Assembly (NCBI RefSeq): GCF_005502745.1
Contig: NZ_SCNL01000001.1
Coordinates: forward strand, 457,814-521,813
DNA length: 64,000 nucleotides
Reading direction: 5' to 3'
From: Sphingomonas sp. 3P27F8
Lineage (GTDB): Bacteria; Pseudomonadota; Alphaproteobacteria; Sphingomonadales; Sphingomonadaceae
A program made the translations under genes and the position numbers. Below the pieces are notes generated by a model that did not search any database, was not told the DNA's origin, and was given only the letters and a program-made list of their open reading frames with translations. This document shows positions 26,587-34,415 of the stretch, in pieces. The first letter of the stretch is position 1; every line of letters begins with the position of its first letter.

Positions 26587-27759
26587 ATGAGCAATGATCG
26601 CGGTGCTCCGGCCTCGGCCGGAGCCAAACCGATTCCGGAACGGATCAGGGAAGCCCGGGAGGCTCGCGGCTTCACCGGCGAGGCATTCGCCGAAGCCATC
26701 GGTGTCAGTCGGCAGGCGGTGGCGCAGTTCGAGACCGGACAGGCGTCGCCGAGCGGCGAGACGATGGGTAGAATCATCGGTGAGACCGGTCAGCCGATCT
26801 CGTTCTTCACCGGCCTGCCGTCGCGTGCGGGCGAGCCGCGTGCTCCGTTCTTCCGCAGCCTGAAACGGATGGAGCAGCACCATCGCCGTCGCATCGTCCG
26901 GCGCATGCAATGGGCGGGGGATATCGGAACCCTGCTCGAGCGATTCATCGCCTTGCCGGCCGTGAACTTCCCCGGTCTGGAGTTCGATGCCGAGCACGGC
27001 GACGAAGACGACATCGAATGCGCGGCGGAGAGGCTTCGCGACCATTGGGGTCTTGGCCGTGGTCCCATCCGCAACCTCGGTGCCACCATGGAGGCGAACG
27101 GGATCCTGCTGGTGCGCGAGCCGGTGCGCTGCCAGGACATGGACGCCGTGAGCTGCTGGATCGGGGGTCGGCCGATCGTTCTTATGTCCGAGGAGGTGGT
27201 CGGGGGACCGCGCGACCTCTTCAACCTCGCCCATGAACTCGGCCACCTGGTACTTCATCCGGACATAGAGGTCACCAGCTCGAACCTCGACATGATAGAG
27301 AAGCAGGCCAACCGTTTCGCGAGCGCCTTCTTGCTTCCGCGCGAGACCTTCAGCCGGGAGGTGCTCGGCAGCTCAATCGCCTATTTCAAGGCGCTGAAGG
27401 CGCGCTGGGCTGTGTCGATCGCCTCGATGGCGTATCGAAGCCGGGATCTCGGGATCCTCTCCGAGAACCAGTTTTCCTACTTGTTCCGGCAGATGAACAG
27501 TCTTCGCATCCGTAAGATCGAGCCACTCGACGACGCGTTTCCCGTCAATCGGCCCACGATGCTCGCCGAAGGCCTACGGATGCTGGTCGAGCACGGGGTC
27601 TACACGCGGGCGCAGATCGAAGCGGCCCTAGGGTTGAACCTGCGCGATGTCGAGGGACTGGCGGGACTGCCGGGGGGGTATCTGGATCAGCGAGTAGTGC
27701 CTATTCGACTAAAGGCTGACTTCGCGCCTGACGTTCGCGTGGACGATGCATTGGGCTGA
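26587..27759 (+). CDS. XRE-HTH plus ImmA/IrrE-type metallopeptidase
   Basis: The 390-residue protein has an XRE helix-turn-helix at ~18-70 (IREAREARGFTGEAFAEAIG, VSRQAVAQFETGQASPSGET) and a peptidase_M78/ImmA domain at ~150-330 with the zinc motif LAHELGHLVLH (HELGH 216-220) and the downstream acidic helix EKQANRFASAFLLP. Fused HTH-ImmA proteins often regulate stress, phage-lysogeny or toxin-antitoxin modules by cleaving a repressor. Here the operon partner is the unknown 222-residue protein. Confidence 0.85.
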   Translation: MSNDRGAPASAGAKPIPERIREAREARGFTGEAFAEAIGVSRQAVAQFETGQASPSGETMGRIIGETGQPISFFTGLPSRAGEPRAPFFRSLKRMEQHHRRRIVRRMQWAGDIGTLLERFIALPAVNFPGLEFDAEHGDEDDIECAAERLRDHWGLGRGPIRNLGATMEANGILLVREPVRCQDMDAVSCWIGGRPIVLMSEEVVGGPRDLFNLAHELGHLVLHPDIEVTSSNLDMIEKQANRFASAFLLPRETFSREVLGSSIAYFKALKARWAVSIASMAYRSRDLGILSENQFSYLFRQMNSLRIRKIEPLDDAFPVNRPTMLAEGLRMLVEHGVYTRAQIEAALGLNLRDVEGLAGLPGGYLDQRVVPIRLKADFAPDVRVDDALG

Positions 27760-27852
27760 CGCCCCGAAGTATCTAATCAGCGCAGGGTTTGCTCCTTCGG
27801 ACGGGCATCTGCCTTGGGAGCTCGAGGTGGCGACGGTTCATCGCTCGAAGCC

Positions 27853-28695
27853 CTAGCGCCGCCGTTTGGCTTTATCGGGCCAGGGCAGGATTCCGTCTAG
27901 CTCGCGAAGTCCCGTTCTCTCGCTTTCCCAGCGTTCACGTTCTGCGGGTGGCGGCGGCAGCTCCTCGTTTTCGAACCATAACAGCGTCAGCGTCTGGTCC
28001 CACTGTCCGATATGGCGACTATCCTCATACAGGTATCCGCTTCTGGTCCAGTCGTCGAACCACTGGTCGGGCTCGGCGTCGACGGGCCCTGTTTCCGTAT
28101 CGCCACGCCGCAGCCGCGCGCTTAGCGAATCGCTCGGCAGCATCGTTCCCGGTCTCACCAAAGCGCCAGCTGCACGCAGCGATGTCGATCTGGCGCAAAA
28201 CCGGACTTTGCCAGCCTCTGAAAGGACGAAAGCGCAAAGTTCGCGCGAAAAAGTTGCAAAGCGTGACGCGGTAGCGATCAGCGACGCGTCAAATTCGTCG
28301 GCCAGACTAGCAATCGCGTCCATTCCGGGATCGACGGCATCGACCTTGGGCTTGAACATTTTGTGGGGCAGCAAGAGTTCAGAGGCGAACACATCACACG
28401 CAACCTCGCCGGGCGCGCGACGCGCATAGCTCCAGCTCGGTGCCTCATGCTCAGCCGGGATGCCAAGCACTACGTGCGCCACTTCATGGCAGATGCTGAA
28501 CCGTTGCCGGCGGGAATTCTGCCCGCAATTGACGCATATCCGGTATGTGCCGTCGGGCAGTCGAACCGACCATGCATCTTCTTGGTCGCCCAACGGTTCT
28601 GCCGACACCGTGCCACCGATGTGCGCGGCATAGGCTTCCACCGGCACCGGCAAAACCGACGGACCGACGGCCGCGATAAACGCGCGCGCTTTCAT
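27853..28695 (-). CDS. ImmA/IrrE-family metallopeptidase
   Basis: A 280-residue peptidase_M78 protein with zinc motif FSICHEVAHVVLGIP (HEVAH 70-74) and the following ASELLLPHKMF helix. A two-Cys pair, CVNCGQNSR, lies in the preceding hairpin. ATG 28695 has AGGA upstream; a longer start at 28773 overlaps the XRE gene. It lies 25 bases after the XRE gene, giving a regulator-protease pair divergent from the ubiquitin-like operon. Such proteases usually inactivate the XRE repressor encoded next to them. Confidence 0.85.
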   Translation of the reverse strand: MKARAFIAAVGPSVLPVPVEAYAAHIGGTVSAEPLGDQEDAWSVRLPDGTYRICVNCGQNSRRQRFSICHEVAHVVLGIPAEHEAPSWSYARRAPGEVACDVFASELLLPHKMFKPKVDAVDPGMDAIASLADEFDASLIATASRFATFSRELCAFVLSEAGKVRFCARSTSLRAAGALVRPGTMLPSDSLSARLRRGDTETGPVDAEPDQWFDDWTRSGYLYEDSRHIGQWDQTLTLLWFENEELPPPPAERERWESERTGLRELDGILPWPDKAKRRR

Positions 28696-28720
28696 GGCGG
28701 CATCCTGGTCGTTCAAGGCA

Positions 28721-29095
28721 TCACGCTGACATGAACCTGCGTATGCGCTCGAGCGACAGTGTATAGTCGGCACGGGCGCCCCGGTTCACCACGGTGGTCA
28801 GCATATGGAGTTCCTGCGGTGAGATCGTTGGATCATTGCGCGCGAAGTCAGCCAATGCGGGATCCACGTTCGGATGCACTGCCAGGAGTCGTAGAATGTC
28901 GGCGTCGCGCGCCGATGGAGTCAGCGCGCCGATAAGTCTGTCGAGCACGTCCTCGGATGGCGATTCCTTGGCGCCCGTTTCCAGCCGGTATACATAAGCG
29001 TGATCGACCTCGGCACGCTGGGCAGCTTCCCTTAGACTCCAGCCGCGATCGCCACGCAACGCCTTCAACCAATTTCCAAGCGCCGATTCCGGCAT
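28721..29095 (-). CDS. XRE-family transcriptional regulator
   Basis: A 124-residue protein from ATG 29095 with AGGAGG seven bases upstream. The helix-turn-helix is at ~5-65 (LGNWLKALRGDRGWSLREAA, QRAEVDHAYVYRLETGAKES), followed by a helical dimerisation region. The gene diverges from the ubiquitin-like operon. Two GTTGTC-N6-GACA-type sites lie in the shared intergenic region, so it probably controls both directions. Confidence 0.85.
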   Translation of the reverse strand: MPESALGNWLKALRGDRGWSLREAAQRAEVDHAYVYRLETGAKESPSEDVLDRLIGALTPSARDADILRLLAVHPNVDPALADFARNDPTISPQELHMLTTVVNRGARADYTLSLERIRRFMSA

Positions 29096-29132
29096 CAGAC
29101 CTCCTTGACAAAACACGACGTCAGTCACATAT

Positions 29133-29150
29133 GTTGTCCAGTCAGACAAC
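29133..29150. promoter_or_regulatory. Operator-like palindrome O1 (XRE/ubiquitin-like intergenic)
   Basis: GTTGTC-N6-GACAAC, a perfect inverted repeat with six-base arms, 38 bases before the XRE start and within the region serving both promoters. A second, weaker copy lies 62 bases away (O2). The adjacent XRE protein is the obvious candidate binder; this is inference. Confidence 0.65.
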
Positions 29151-29194
29151 AGCCCTGCGGATCTGAGGCCCAGGGCAATTTTTTGGCCTTATCT

Positions 29195-29212
29195 GTTGTC
29201 TGGCCGGACACC
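29195..29212. promoter_or_regulatory. Operator-like palindrome O2
   Basis: GTTGTC-N6-GACACC, the same layout and spacing as O1 with one mismatch in the right arm, 56 bases before the ubiquitin-like gene start. The shared spacing and half-site argue that both bind the same dimer. Confidence 0.55.
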
Positions 29213-29267
29213 AAAATGGCATCCGGCGAGGCAAAAGGCAAGCCGCTCAGGCGGAGAAAGGTTTGAG

Positions 29268-29720
29268 ATGAACGATCATGCTGCGGCGGACGAGGTGCGC
29301 ATTCATATCAACCGCGAAGTCTATCATTCGCCCAGTCCGACCACTGGCGACGCACTGTACGAGCTTGGGGATATCCCCAAGAACGAAGCGCTGTACCGCG
29401 AAGTCCAGGGCGACGTGGAAGACGAGCGCATCGTGCGCGACGACACGCCCCTCGATCTGGTCGCGGACGCGCATTTTTACAGCAAGCAGGTGTTCGATAT
29501 CCTGGTCAATGGCGACGACCACGTGATCGATACCAACCACATCAACTACGACCGCGTCGTCAATCTCTACCTCGGCAGCGGCGGCACGGCATCGGCCGAA
29601 TATCTGGTCAAGTATTCTCACGGGCCGGCCAAAAATCCGAGCGGCACGCTCGTCCAGGGACCCAACGTGGAGGTGAAAGATGGAATGCGATTTCGCGTTG
29701 CCGGAACTGGTGAATCGTAA
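29268..29720 (+). CDS. Tandem ubiquitin-like (multiubiquitin-domain) protein
   Basis: A 150-residue protein with two beta-grasp-like units. Unit 1 (~9-75) follows the multiubiquitin pattern: VRIHINREVYHSPSPTTGDA, LYELGDIPKNEALYREVQGD, RIVRDDTPLDLVADAHFYS. Unit 2 (~77-145) is more diverged: VFDILVNGDDHVIDTNHINY, NVEVKDGMRFRVAG. It ends GTGES, without a terminal di-glycine, so processing or atypical chemistry would be needed for conjugation. ATG 29268 is supported by AAAGG upstream. The next gene, the E1-like ThiF, starts 41 bases before its stop. Confidence 0.8.
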   Translation: MNDHAAADEVRIHINREVYHSPSPTTGDALYELGDIPKNEALYREVQGDVEDERIVRDDTPLDLVADAHFYSKQVFDILVNGDDHVIDTNHINYDRVVNLYLGSGGTASAEYLVKYSHGPAKNPSGTLVQGPNVEVKDGMRFRVAGTGES

Positions 29721-30861
29721 TCCTTTTCTGAAGGATTTGGACGAGACGGGGCATCTGATCGACTTTGTCGGCGGATACCTCATCCTGTACGGCTGGCCCT
29801 ATCTCGATGCGGACGGGCACCTCCAGCATGGAGATTGGCTGAGTTCCGTAAATTTGGCTGATGGCGTGATGGAACCGAAGGACCATCAGGCACTGTGGCG
29901 CGGTAGCCGACCATGCGATCTAAGTGGAAAGCCGTTGGCACTTGGCGGCGGCGAGAGTGCCATTGCCATCACCGACGACTATTCGACCAACCAGTCCTTC
30001 TCGTGCAAGCTGCTGGGCGATTCTGGTCAGATGCGCGAATACACCTCGTTTGCGGAAAAGATCGAAACCTATCTCGAAAAGATTACGGGACCCGCGCTTG
30101 CGGCGTTTCCTGACGCGACGCCGCTTGCCGCCATCGAAGTTAGAGCCGCCGAACAGAAATCCCCGCTCAAATTTCCGGACACGATGTCTGCGCGATATGA
30201 GATCAATGATCTGTCGACACGCTTGCGCGGCAAGAGGGTCGCAATCATCGGGCTAGGTGGAACTGGCGCCTATATCCTCGACTTCCTTGCGCGCACGCAT
30301 CTCGCGACCATTCGGCTCTTCGACGACGACAAGGTGCACGTACATACCATCTTCCGGATGCCGGGCTTCATCCCTCGCGCTATCGGGCAACGCAAGGTCA
30401 ACGCGCTGGCGACGCAATATAGCCAGTGGCATGGCGCGATCGAGCCGGTGCCGGAACGGGTGACGCACGACAATATCGCGCAATTGAAAGACTTCGACTT
30501 CGTCTTTGTATCGGTCGATGATGGCCCGTCGAGGCTTGTGATCGTCGATTGGCTAACTGCCAACAATGTTCCGTTTGTCGATTGCGGTATGGGCCTGACG
30601 CGCTCTGCGGTCGGCTTGAGCGCGTTCATTCGCGTAACCGGCACCGATCGTCGGGCATTCGAAGAGAATGTCGGATCGGTAAGATTGCCGATCCAAAACC
30701 CGAAGGACGACGAATATCGCAAGCGCCCGCAGATCACCGAGTTGAACGCGCTGAACGCAGCGATGGCTGTCATCCGGTTCAAACAGCACTTCGGTTTGCT
30801 CGATTACGAGGGCACTGCAAGCGCGTATATCTTTGACTCGGTGCCGTTCGAAATCGACTGA
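29680..30861 (+). CDS. E1-like ThiF-family adenylyltransferase with an extra N-terminal domain
   Basis: A 393-residue protein. Residues ~180-393 are a ThiF/E1 Rossmann domain: nucleotide loop VAIIGLGGTGAYILDFLAR (GLGGTG 191-196), acidic LFDDDKVH, HTIFRMPGF (R226), GQRKVNAL (K239), and VDCGMGLTR with C302 as a candidate catalytic cysteine. Residues 1-170 form a separate domain of unknown fold with H69 and C79 in DHQALWRGSRPCDLSGKPL. It resembles the ThiF-associated domain that I remember as DUF6791; an E2-like role is possible but unproven. It overlaps the ubiquitin-like gene, implying coupling. Confidence 0.8.
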   Translation: MECDFALPELVNRNPFLKDLDETGHLIDFVGGYLILYGWPYLDADGHLQHGDWLSSVNLADGVMEPKDHQALWRGSRPCDLSGKPLALGGGESAIAITDDYSTNQSFSCKLLGDSGQMREYTSFAEKIETYLEKITGPALAAFPDATPLAAIEVRAAEQKSPLKFPDTMSARYEINDLSTRLRGKRVAIIGLGGTGAYILDFLARTHLATIRLFDDDKVHVHTIFRMPGFIPRAIGQRKVNALATQYSQWHGAIEPVPERVTHDNIAQLKDFDFVFVSVDDGPSRLVIVDWLTANNVPFVDCGMGLTRSAVGLSAFIRVTGTDRRAFEENVGSVRLPIQNPKDDEYRKRPQITELNALNAAMAVIRFKQHFGLLDYEGTASAYIFDSVPFEID

Positions 30862-30874
30862 AAGGCGTGAGCCC

Positions 30875-31288
30875 GTGAAATATCGATATCAAGCTGTCGA
30901 GCGCATTCCCAAAGAGCTGAGCCCGGGCGTCGTCTATCACAGCGAAGAGTTTGAGATCGGAGCGCTGTTATGTGCTTGCGGGTGTGGCCACCGTGTCAGC
31001 CTTCTGGTGCCGGATAGCCACGAGATCACGTCCGCAGACGATCTGGCGACAATCCACCCGTCCATTTCGGTCTGCGATGCGCCCTGTAAATCGCATTACT
31101 TCATCCGCGGCGGTGAGGTGGAATGGCTTCCAACATTTTCGAGTGCGATGGCGGCCACCACAATGCAGCTGCAAATCGCCCGACACGCGCTGCGCGACAA
31201 TGAACCTGTCCCTGTTACTTGGCGCGACCGCATCAAGTCCAGGGTTGGCGAGGCGTTCCGCAAGCTCTTGTCGATCTTTGGACGATGA
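30875..31288 (+). CDS. DUF6527-family protein
   Basis: A 137-residue protein from GTG 30875, 13 bases after the E1 stop. It has the DUF6527 signature: LCACGCGHRVSLLV (Cys 33, 35, 37), HPSISV, and CKSHYFIRGGEVEW (Cys 71, His 74). The Cys/His set suggests a metal site. From memory, this family is linked to bacterial ubiquitin-like operons; I could not check this. The role could be deconjugation or processing of the ubiquitin-like protein, which is inference. Confidence 0.8.
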   Translation: MKYRYQAVERIPKELSPGVVYHSEEFEIGALLCACGCGHRVSLLVPDSHEITSADDLATIHPSISVCDAPCKSHYFIRGGEVEWLPTFSSAMAATTMQLQIARHALRDNEPVPVTWRDRIKSRVGEAFRKLLSIFGR

Positions 31289-31391
31289 TGCTGGCACCTG
31301 TCCGACCAGACGCTCCGCCTGGGGAGGTGACGATATACGCAAAATCGAAAAAGGACGAGCAAGCCTAATAATCCGGGAAGGCTGAACCGCT

Positions 31392-31862
31392 ATGACATCT
31401 CCCAATTTCGAGCATCTCAAGGCGCATATTCTTCCGTTATCCGTCGCATCAAATTTCGAGGCAGCCCGTCAGGAATGGGAGCTTGTCGCTGTTGAGATCA
31501 GCGAGGAGTGGGATAATTGCCCCTGTGGTCAGGACATCAAGGAACATTGCTACATTCGTAACCGTCACAACGGAAACAGCACCTATGTGGGCAACGTCTG
31601 CATCAATCGCTTCATCCAGATTAGTACCGGAAATCTGTTCGACGGTCTGAGGCGCATCGCCGAAGATGAGACCGCAAATGCCAACCACGATTTGATCGAG
31701 CACGCCTATCGCATGGGCTACCTGTACAGCGAAAAGGAATATCGCTTCCTGATTCAGACTGCTCGAAAGCGCACACTGTCTCAGGCCCAATTGGACTGGA
31801 AGCGCAAGATCAACCGCCGAATCCTAGCGCAAACAATCGTGCAGCGCCGGACGAAGCGATGA
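31392..31862 (+). CDS. Small Cys-rich (zinc-ribbon-like) protein of unknown function
   Basis: A 156-residue soluble protein. A compact Cys cluster, CPCGQDIKEHCYIRN then VGNVCINRF (Cys 43, 45, 53, 70), suggests a zinc ribbon; the rest is helical and basic (QAQLDWKRKINRRILAQTIV). This element occurs in small accessory and phage-associated proteins. It lies ~100 bases after the DUF6527 gene, same strand, before the terminator, so it belongs to the island. I do not know its function. Confidence 0.65.
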   Translation: MTSPNFEHLKAHILPLSVASNFEAARQEWELVAVEISEEWDNCPCGQDIKEHCYIRNRHNGNSTYVGNVCINRFIQISTGNLFDGLRRIAEDETANANHDLIEHAYRMGYLYSEKEYRFLIQTARKRTLSQAQLDWKRKINRRILAQTIVQRRTKR

Positions 31863-31921
31863 GCGACGTGAACCCACGGCAGCTATTTCAGATCGCGGAA
31901 CGAAAGCCGTCGGTCTGCTAA
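31859..31921 (+). CDS. Very short coupled ORF, possibly a truncated gene
   Basis: ATG 31859 overlaps the previous stop codon (ATGA) and gives 20 residues, MSDVNPRQLFQIAERKPSVC, before TAA. The overlap suggests a translated partner; the short length suggests either truncation or chance. Confidence 0.25.
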   Translation: MSDVNPRQLFQIAERKPSVC

Positions 31922-32043
31922 CGGCCCGGTTTCGGCATTTCAAATGAGGCAGCGTTGGCTCTTAGACCGTTGCCCGGAGGAACGACGGTAACGAGCGAAT
32001 CCCTTCGCCCGCTCCAAATTTAAAACAAAAAAATCGTGCGGTT

Positions 32044-32068
32044 AAGCGGTCCTGATGGATCGCTTTTT
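32044..32068 (+). terminator. Intrinsic terminator after the ubiquitin-like island
   Basis: A nine-base stem, AAGCGGTCC / GGATCGCTT (one G-T pair), with loop TGAT, followed by TTT. It lies ~120 bases beyond the last island gene. The remaining ~190 bases to the exopolysaccharide gene hold no supported gene. Confidence 0.7.
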
Positions 32069-32259
32069 ATGCAGCGGAACCGCGCCACAACGGCGGCGAT
32101 GGCATTCCTGGCGCGGGGCTTACCATTCACCGGCTATTCTGTGGCCAGGTCCGCCGCCTGCCGAACTGAGCGAGCGCTGAACCCTGGGCCACCTTAGCGA
32201 TCCTGTTTGGTGTAGAGATGGTTTTGTTCCTGGCGGGATTGCCATAGAGCGATCCTGTC

Positions 32260-33645
32260 ATGGCCTTACGAACCCCCTTGATCCCGTCGCGACCGTCACT
32301 GTCGTTTGCCTTGCTGCTATCTTTGCTCGCCGCAATATGGATTGCCGGCGGCGCTTCACGTGCGGACGTTCCTGGGCAACTGATCGTGCGTGGCGCGGCG
32401 TGGCTGGCGCTGGTCGCCGGTGCGCTCGCTGCCGACTGGCCCCGCTGGCGCGATGCGCGGCCCGTTGCACTGCTGCTGGCGGCGTCGATCACGCTGGCTG
32501 CACTGCAGCTAGTGCCGCTGCCGCCCGCCCTGTGGCAGGAGCTGCCCGGCCGAGCGCCCTTCGCGGACGCAGCGCTCGGCGGAGCAGGGCAGCCTTGGCG
32601 CCCCTGGTCGATTGTTCCCGGCGCAACGGCGAATGCGCTATTTTCATTGGTGGTGCCGTTGACGGTTTTACTGTTGCTGCTCGGCACAAGGCCGGCCGAG
32701 CGCGCAATCCTGCCCGGCATTCTGTTGGCTCTGATTGTCGCTTCGATGTTGATTGGCCTGCTGCAGTTCTCGGGTGCCGGCTTCAACAACCCGCTTGTCA
32801 ACGACACGCGGGGGCAGGTTAGCGGGACTTTCGCGAACCGCAATCATTTCGCCCTTTTCGTGGCGATCGGCTGCGCACTGGCGCCGGTATGGGCATTCCA
32901 GGGCGGCCGTCGGCCGGGCTGGCGGGCCCCGATCGCATTCGGGCTGCTTCCGCTTTTTGCGCTGACCATTCTGGCAAGCGGATCACGCGCCGGCATGCTT
33001 GTCGGTGTCATTGGCCTGGCGGTGGGGCTGATCATCCCATGGCGCCCGCTGCGAAGGGAACTGGGCCGCTACCCGCGCTGGGTTTTGCCCGCGATGATCG
33101 GTGGCTTTGTCGCGATGATCCTGGCGCTGGTGGCGTTGAGCATTGCGGCGGATCGCGCAGTCTCAATCAGCCGGGTGCTGACGATTGAACCCGGCGAGGA
33201 CATGCGGCGACGTGCGCTGCCGACGGTGCTGGAACTGATTCGAACGTATTTCCCGGCGGGGTCGGGGCTTGGCGCCTTCGATCCGATATTCAGGATACAC
33301 GAGCCTTTTGCGCTGCTGACGTTCACCTATTTCAACCACGCCCATAACGATTTTCTCGAGATTGTGCTCGACACCGGGTTGCCGGGCCTGCTGCTGCTTT
33401 CGGTTTCGCTCGCGTGGTGGTTGTGGGCGAGCGTCAAGGCATGGCAAAAACCGGAGGCTTTGCCGCGATTGGGTTCGGCGCTGCTGCTGCTGGTGCTGGT
33501 CGCCAGTCTGTTCGACTATCCGGCGCGCACTCCTATAATCATGACCTGCGTGATTATCGCGGCGTTGTGGCTGAATGGCGAACGGCCGCGAAACGCGGAA
33601 GGGCGGGCGCGGCCAGCTTTACCCATTGGGAGGACAGACCTATAG
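32260..33645 (+). CDS. O-antigen ligase/polymerase-like (Wzy_C) membrane protein
   Basis: A 461-residue protein with about eleven membrane helices and one large periplasmic loop containing the Wzy_C/WaaL motif region (VLELIRTYFPAGSGLGAFDP, YFNHAHNDFLEIVLDTGLPG). The HAHNDFLE block is typical of O-antigen polymerase/ligase enzymes. It heads a five-gene same-strand cluster with Wza- and Wzc-type genes, so exopolysaccharide polymerisation is the likely job. There is no strong ribosome-binding site before ATG 32260. Confidence 0.85.
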   Translation: MALRTPLIPSRPSLSFALLLSLLAAIWIAGGASRADVPGQLIVRGAAWLALVAGALAADWPRWRDARPVALLLAASITLAALQLVPLPPALWQELPGRAPFADAALGGAGQPWRPWSIVPGATANALFSLVVPLTVLLLLLGTRPAERAILPGILLALIVASMLIGLLQFSGAGFNNPLVNDTRGQVSGTFANRNHFALFVAIGCALAPVWAFQGGRRPGWRAPIAFGLLPLFALTILASGSRAGMLVGVIGLAVGLIIPWRPLRRELGRYPRWVLPAMIGGFVAMILALVALSIAADRAVSISRVLTIEPGEDMRRRALPTVLELIRTYFPAGSGLGAFDPIFRIHEPFALLTFTYFNHAHNDFLEIVLDTGLPGLLLLSVSLAWWLWASVKAWQKPEALPRLGSALLLLVLVASLFDYPARTPIIMTCVIIAALWLNGERPRNAEGRARPALPIGRTDL

Positions 33646-33686
33646 GCCACGGCAACCCTTCCTTCATCTGTGGAAGTTTCAGTTAG

Positions 33687-34400
33687 ATGCGTTACCCTTG
33701 CCTTGCCCTGCTGATGGCGACCGCCGCGCTTGCGGGATGCGCCGGCCGACAAGCTCTGCAATCCACCGAGCGCCTTACCGTCGTGAAAGACAGCACGACG
33801 CTGCCCGGGCCTAACCGGCTCGATCTCACCGCGCCGGATCGGCCCTCGTTGATCGGGCCGCTAGATACGATCCAGGTCGATGTGTTCAACGTTCCCGATC
33901 TGAGCCGCGAAGTGCAGGTCGACGCCAGTGGCCGGGTTTCCATGCCGCTGGCCGGGACAATCGACGCGCGCGGCAAGACTTCGGCCGAACTCGCGGAGGC
34001 CATCGAGGCGGCGCTGCGCGGTCGCTACGTGCGCAATCCGGAAGTGACGGTGAACATCAAGAGCTCGGTGAGCCAGGTGGTGACGGTCGACGGGCAGGTG
34101 GTGGAACCGGGGCTGTATCCCGTGACCAACCAGATGACATTGATGCGGGCTATCGCCTCGGCCAAGGGCCTGTCGGAATATGCGCGGCAGGACGATGTCG
34201 TGATCCTGCGCACCGTGGATGGACGAAAAATGGCAGGTCTCTACAATGTCGGCGCTATCCGGCGGGGGGGATATGACGATCCGCCGATCTATGCGAACGA
34301 CGTGATCGTTGTCGGGGATTCGCCGCAGCGTCGCCTGTTCCGCGACTTTGTCTCGCTTTCGCCTATTCTTGCCGCGCCGCTGATCGCGATCGTGAACTAG
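33687..34400 (+). CDS. Wza-type polysaccharide export lipoprotein
   Basis: A 237-residue lipoprotein (signal ALLMATAALAGCAGRQ, lipobox LAGC) with a Poly_export domain (LIGPLDTIQVDVFNVPDLSR, VSMPLAGTIDARGKTSAELA) and an SLBB domain (VTVDGQVVEPGLYPVTNQMT, LMRAIASAKGLSEYARQDDV). It forms the outer-membrane channel for the polymer made by its neighbours. A C-terminal hydrophobic stretch is present. Confidence 0.9.
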   Translation: MRYPCLALLMATAALAGCAGRQALQSTERLTVVKDSTTLPGPNRLDLTAPDRPSLIGPLDTIQVDVFNVPDLSREVQVDASGRVSMPLAGTIDARGKTSAELAEAIEAALRGRYVRNPEVTVNIKSSVSQVVTVDGQVVEPGLYPVTNQMTLMRAIASAKGLSEYARQDDVVILRTVDGRKMAGLYNVGAIRRGGYDDPPIYANDVIVVGDSPQRRLFRDFVSLSPILAAPLIAIVN

Positions 34401-34415
34401 GAAGGGGCAACCGAC

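Noticed and set aside
32220..32260. A sigma-54 promoter before the Wzy-like gene
   Set aside because: The GG and GC elements are seven rather than ten bases apart, so the match fails.
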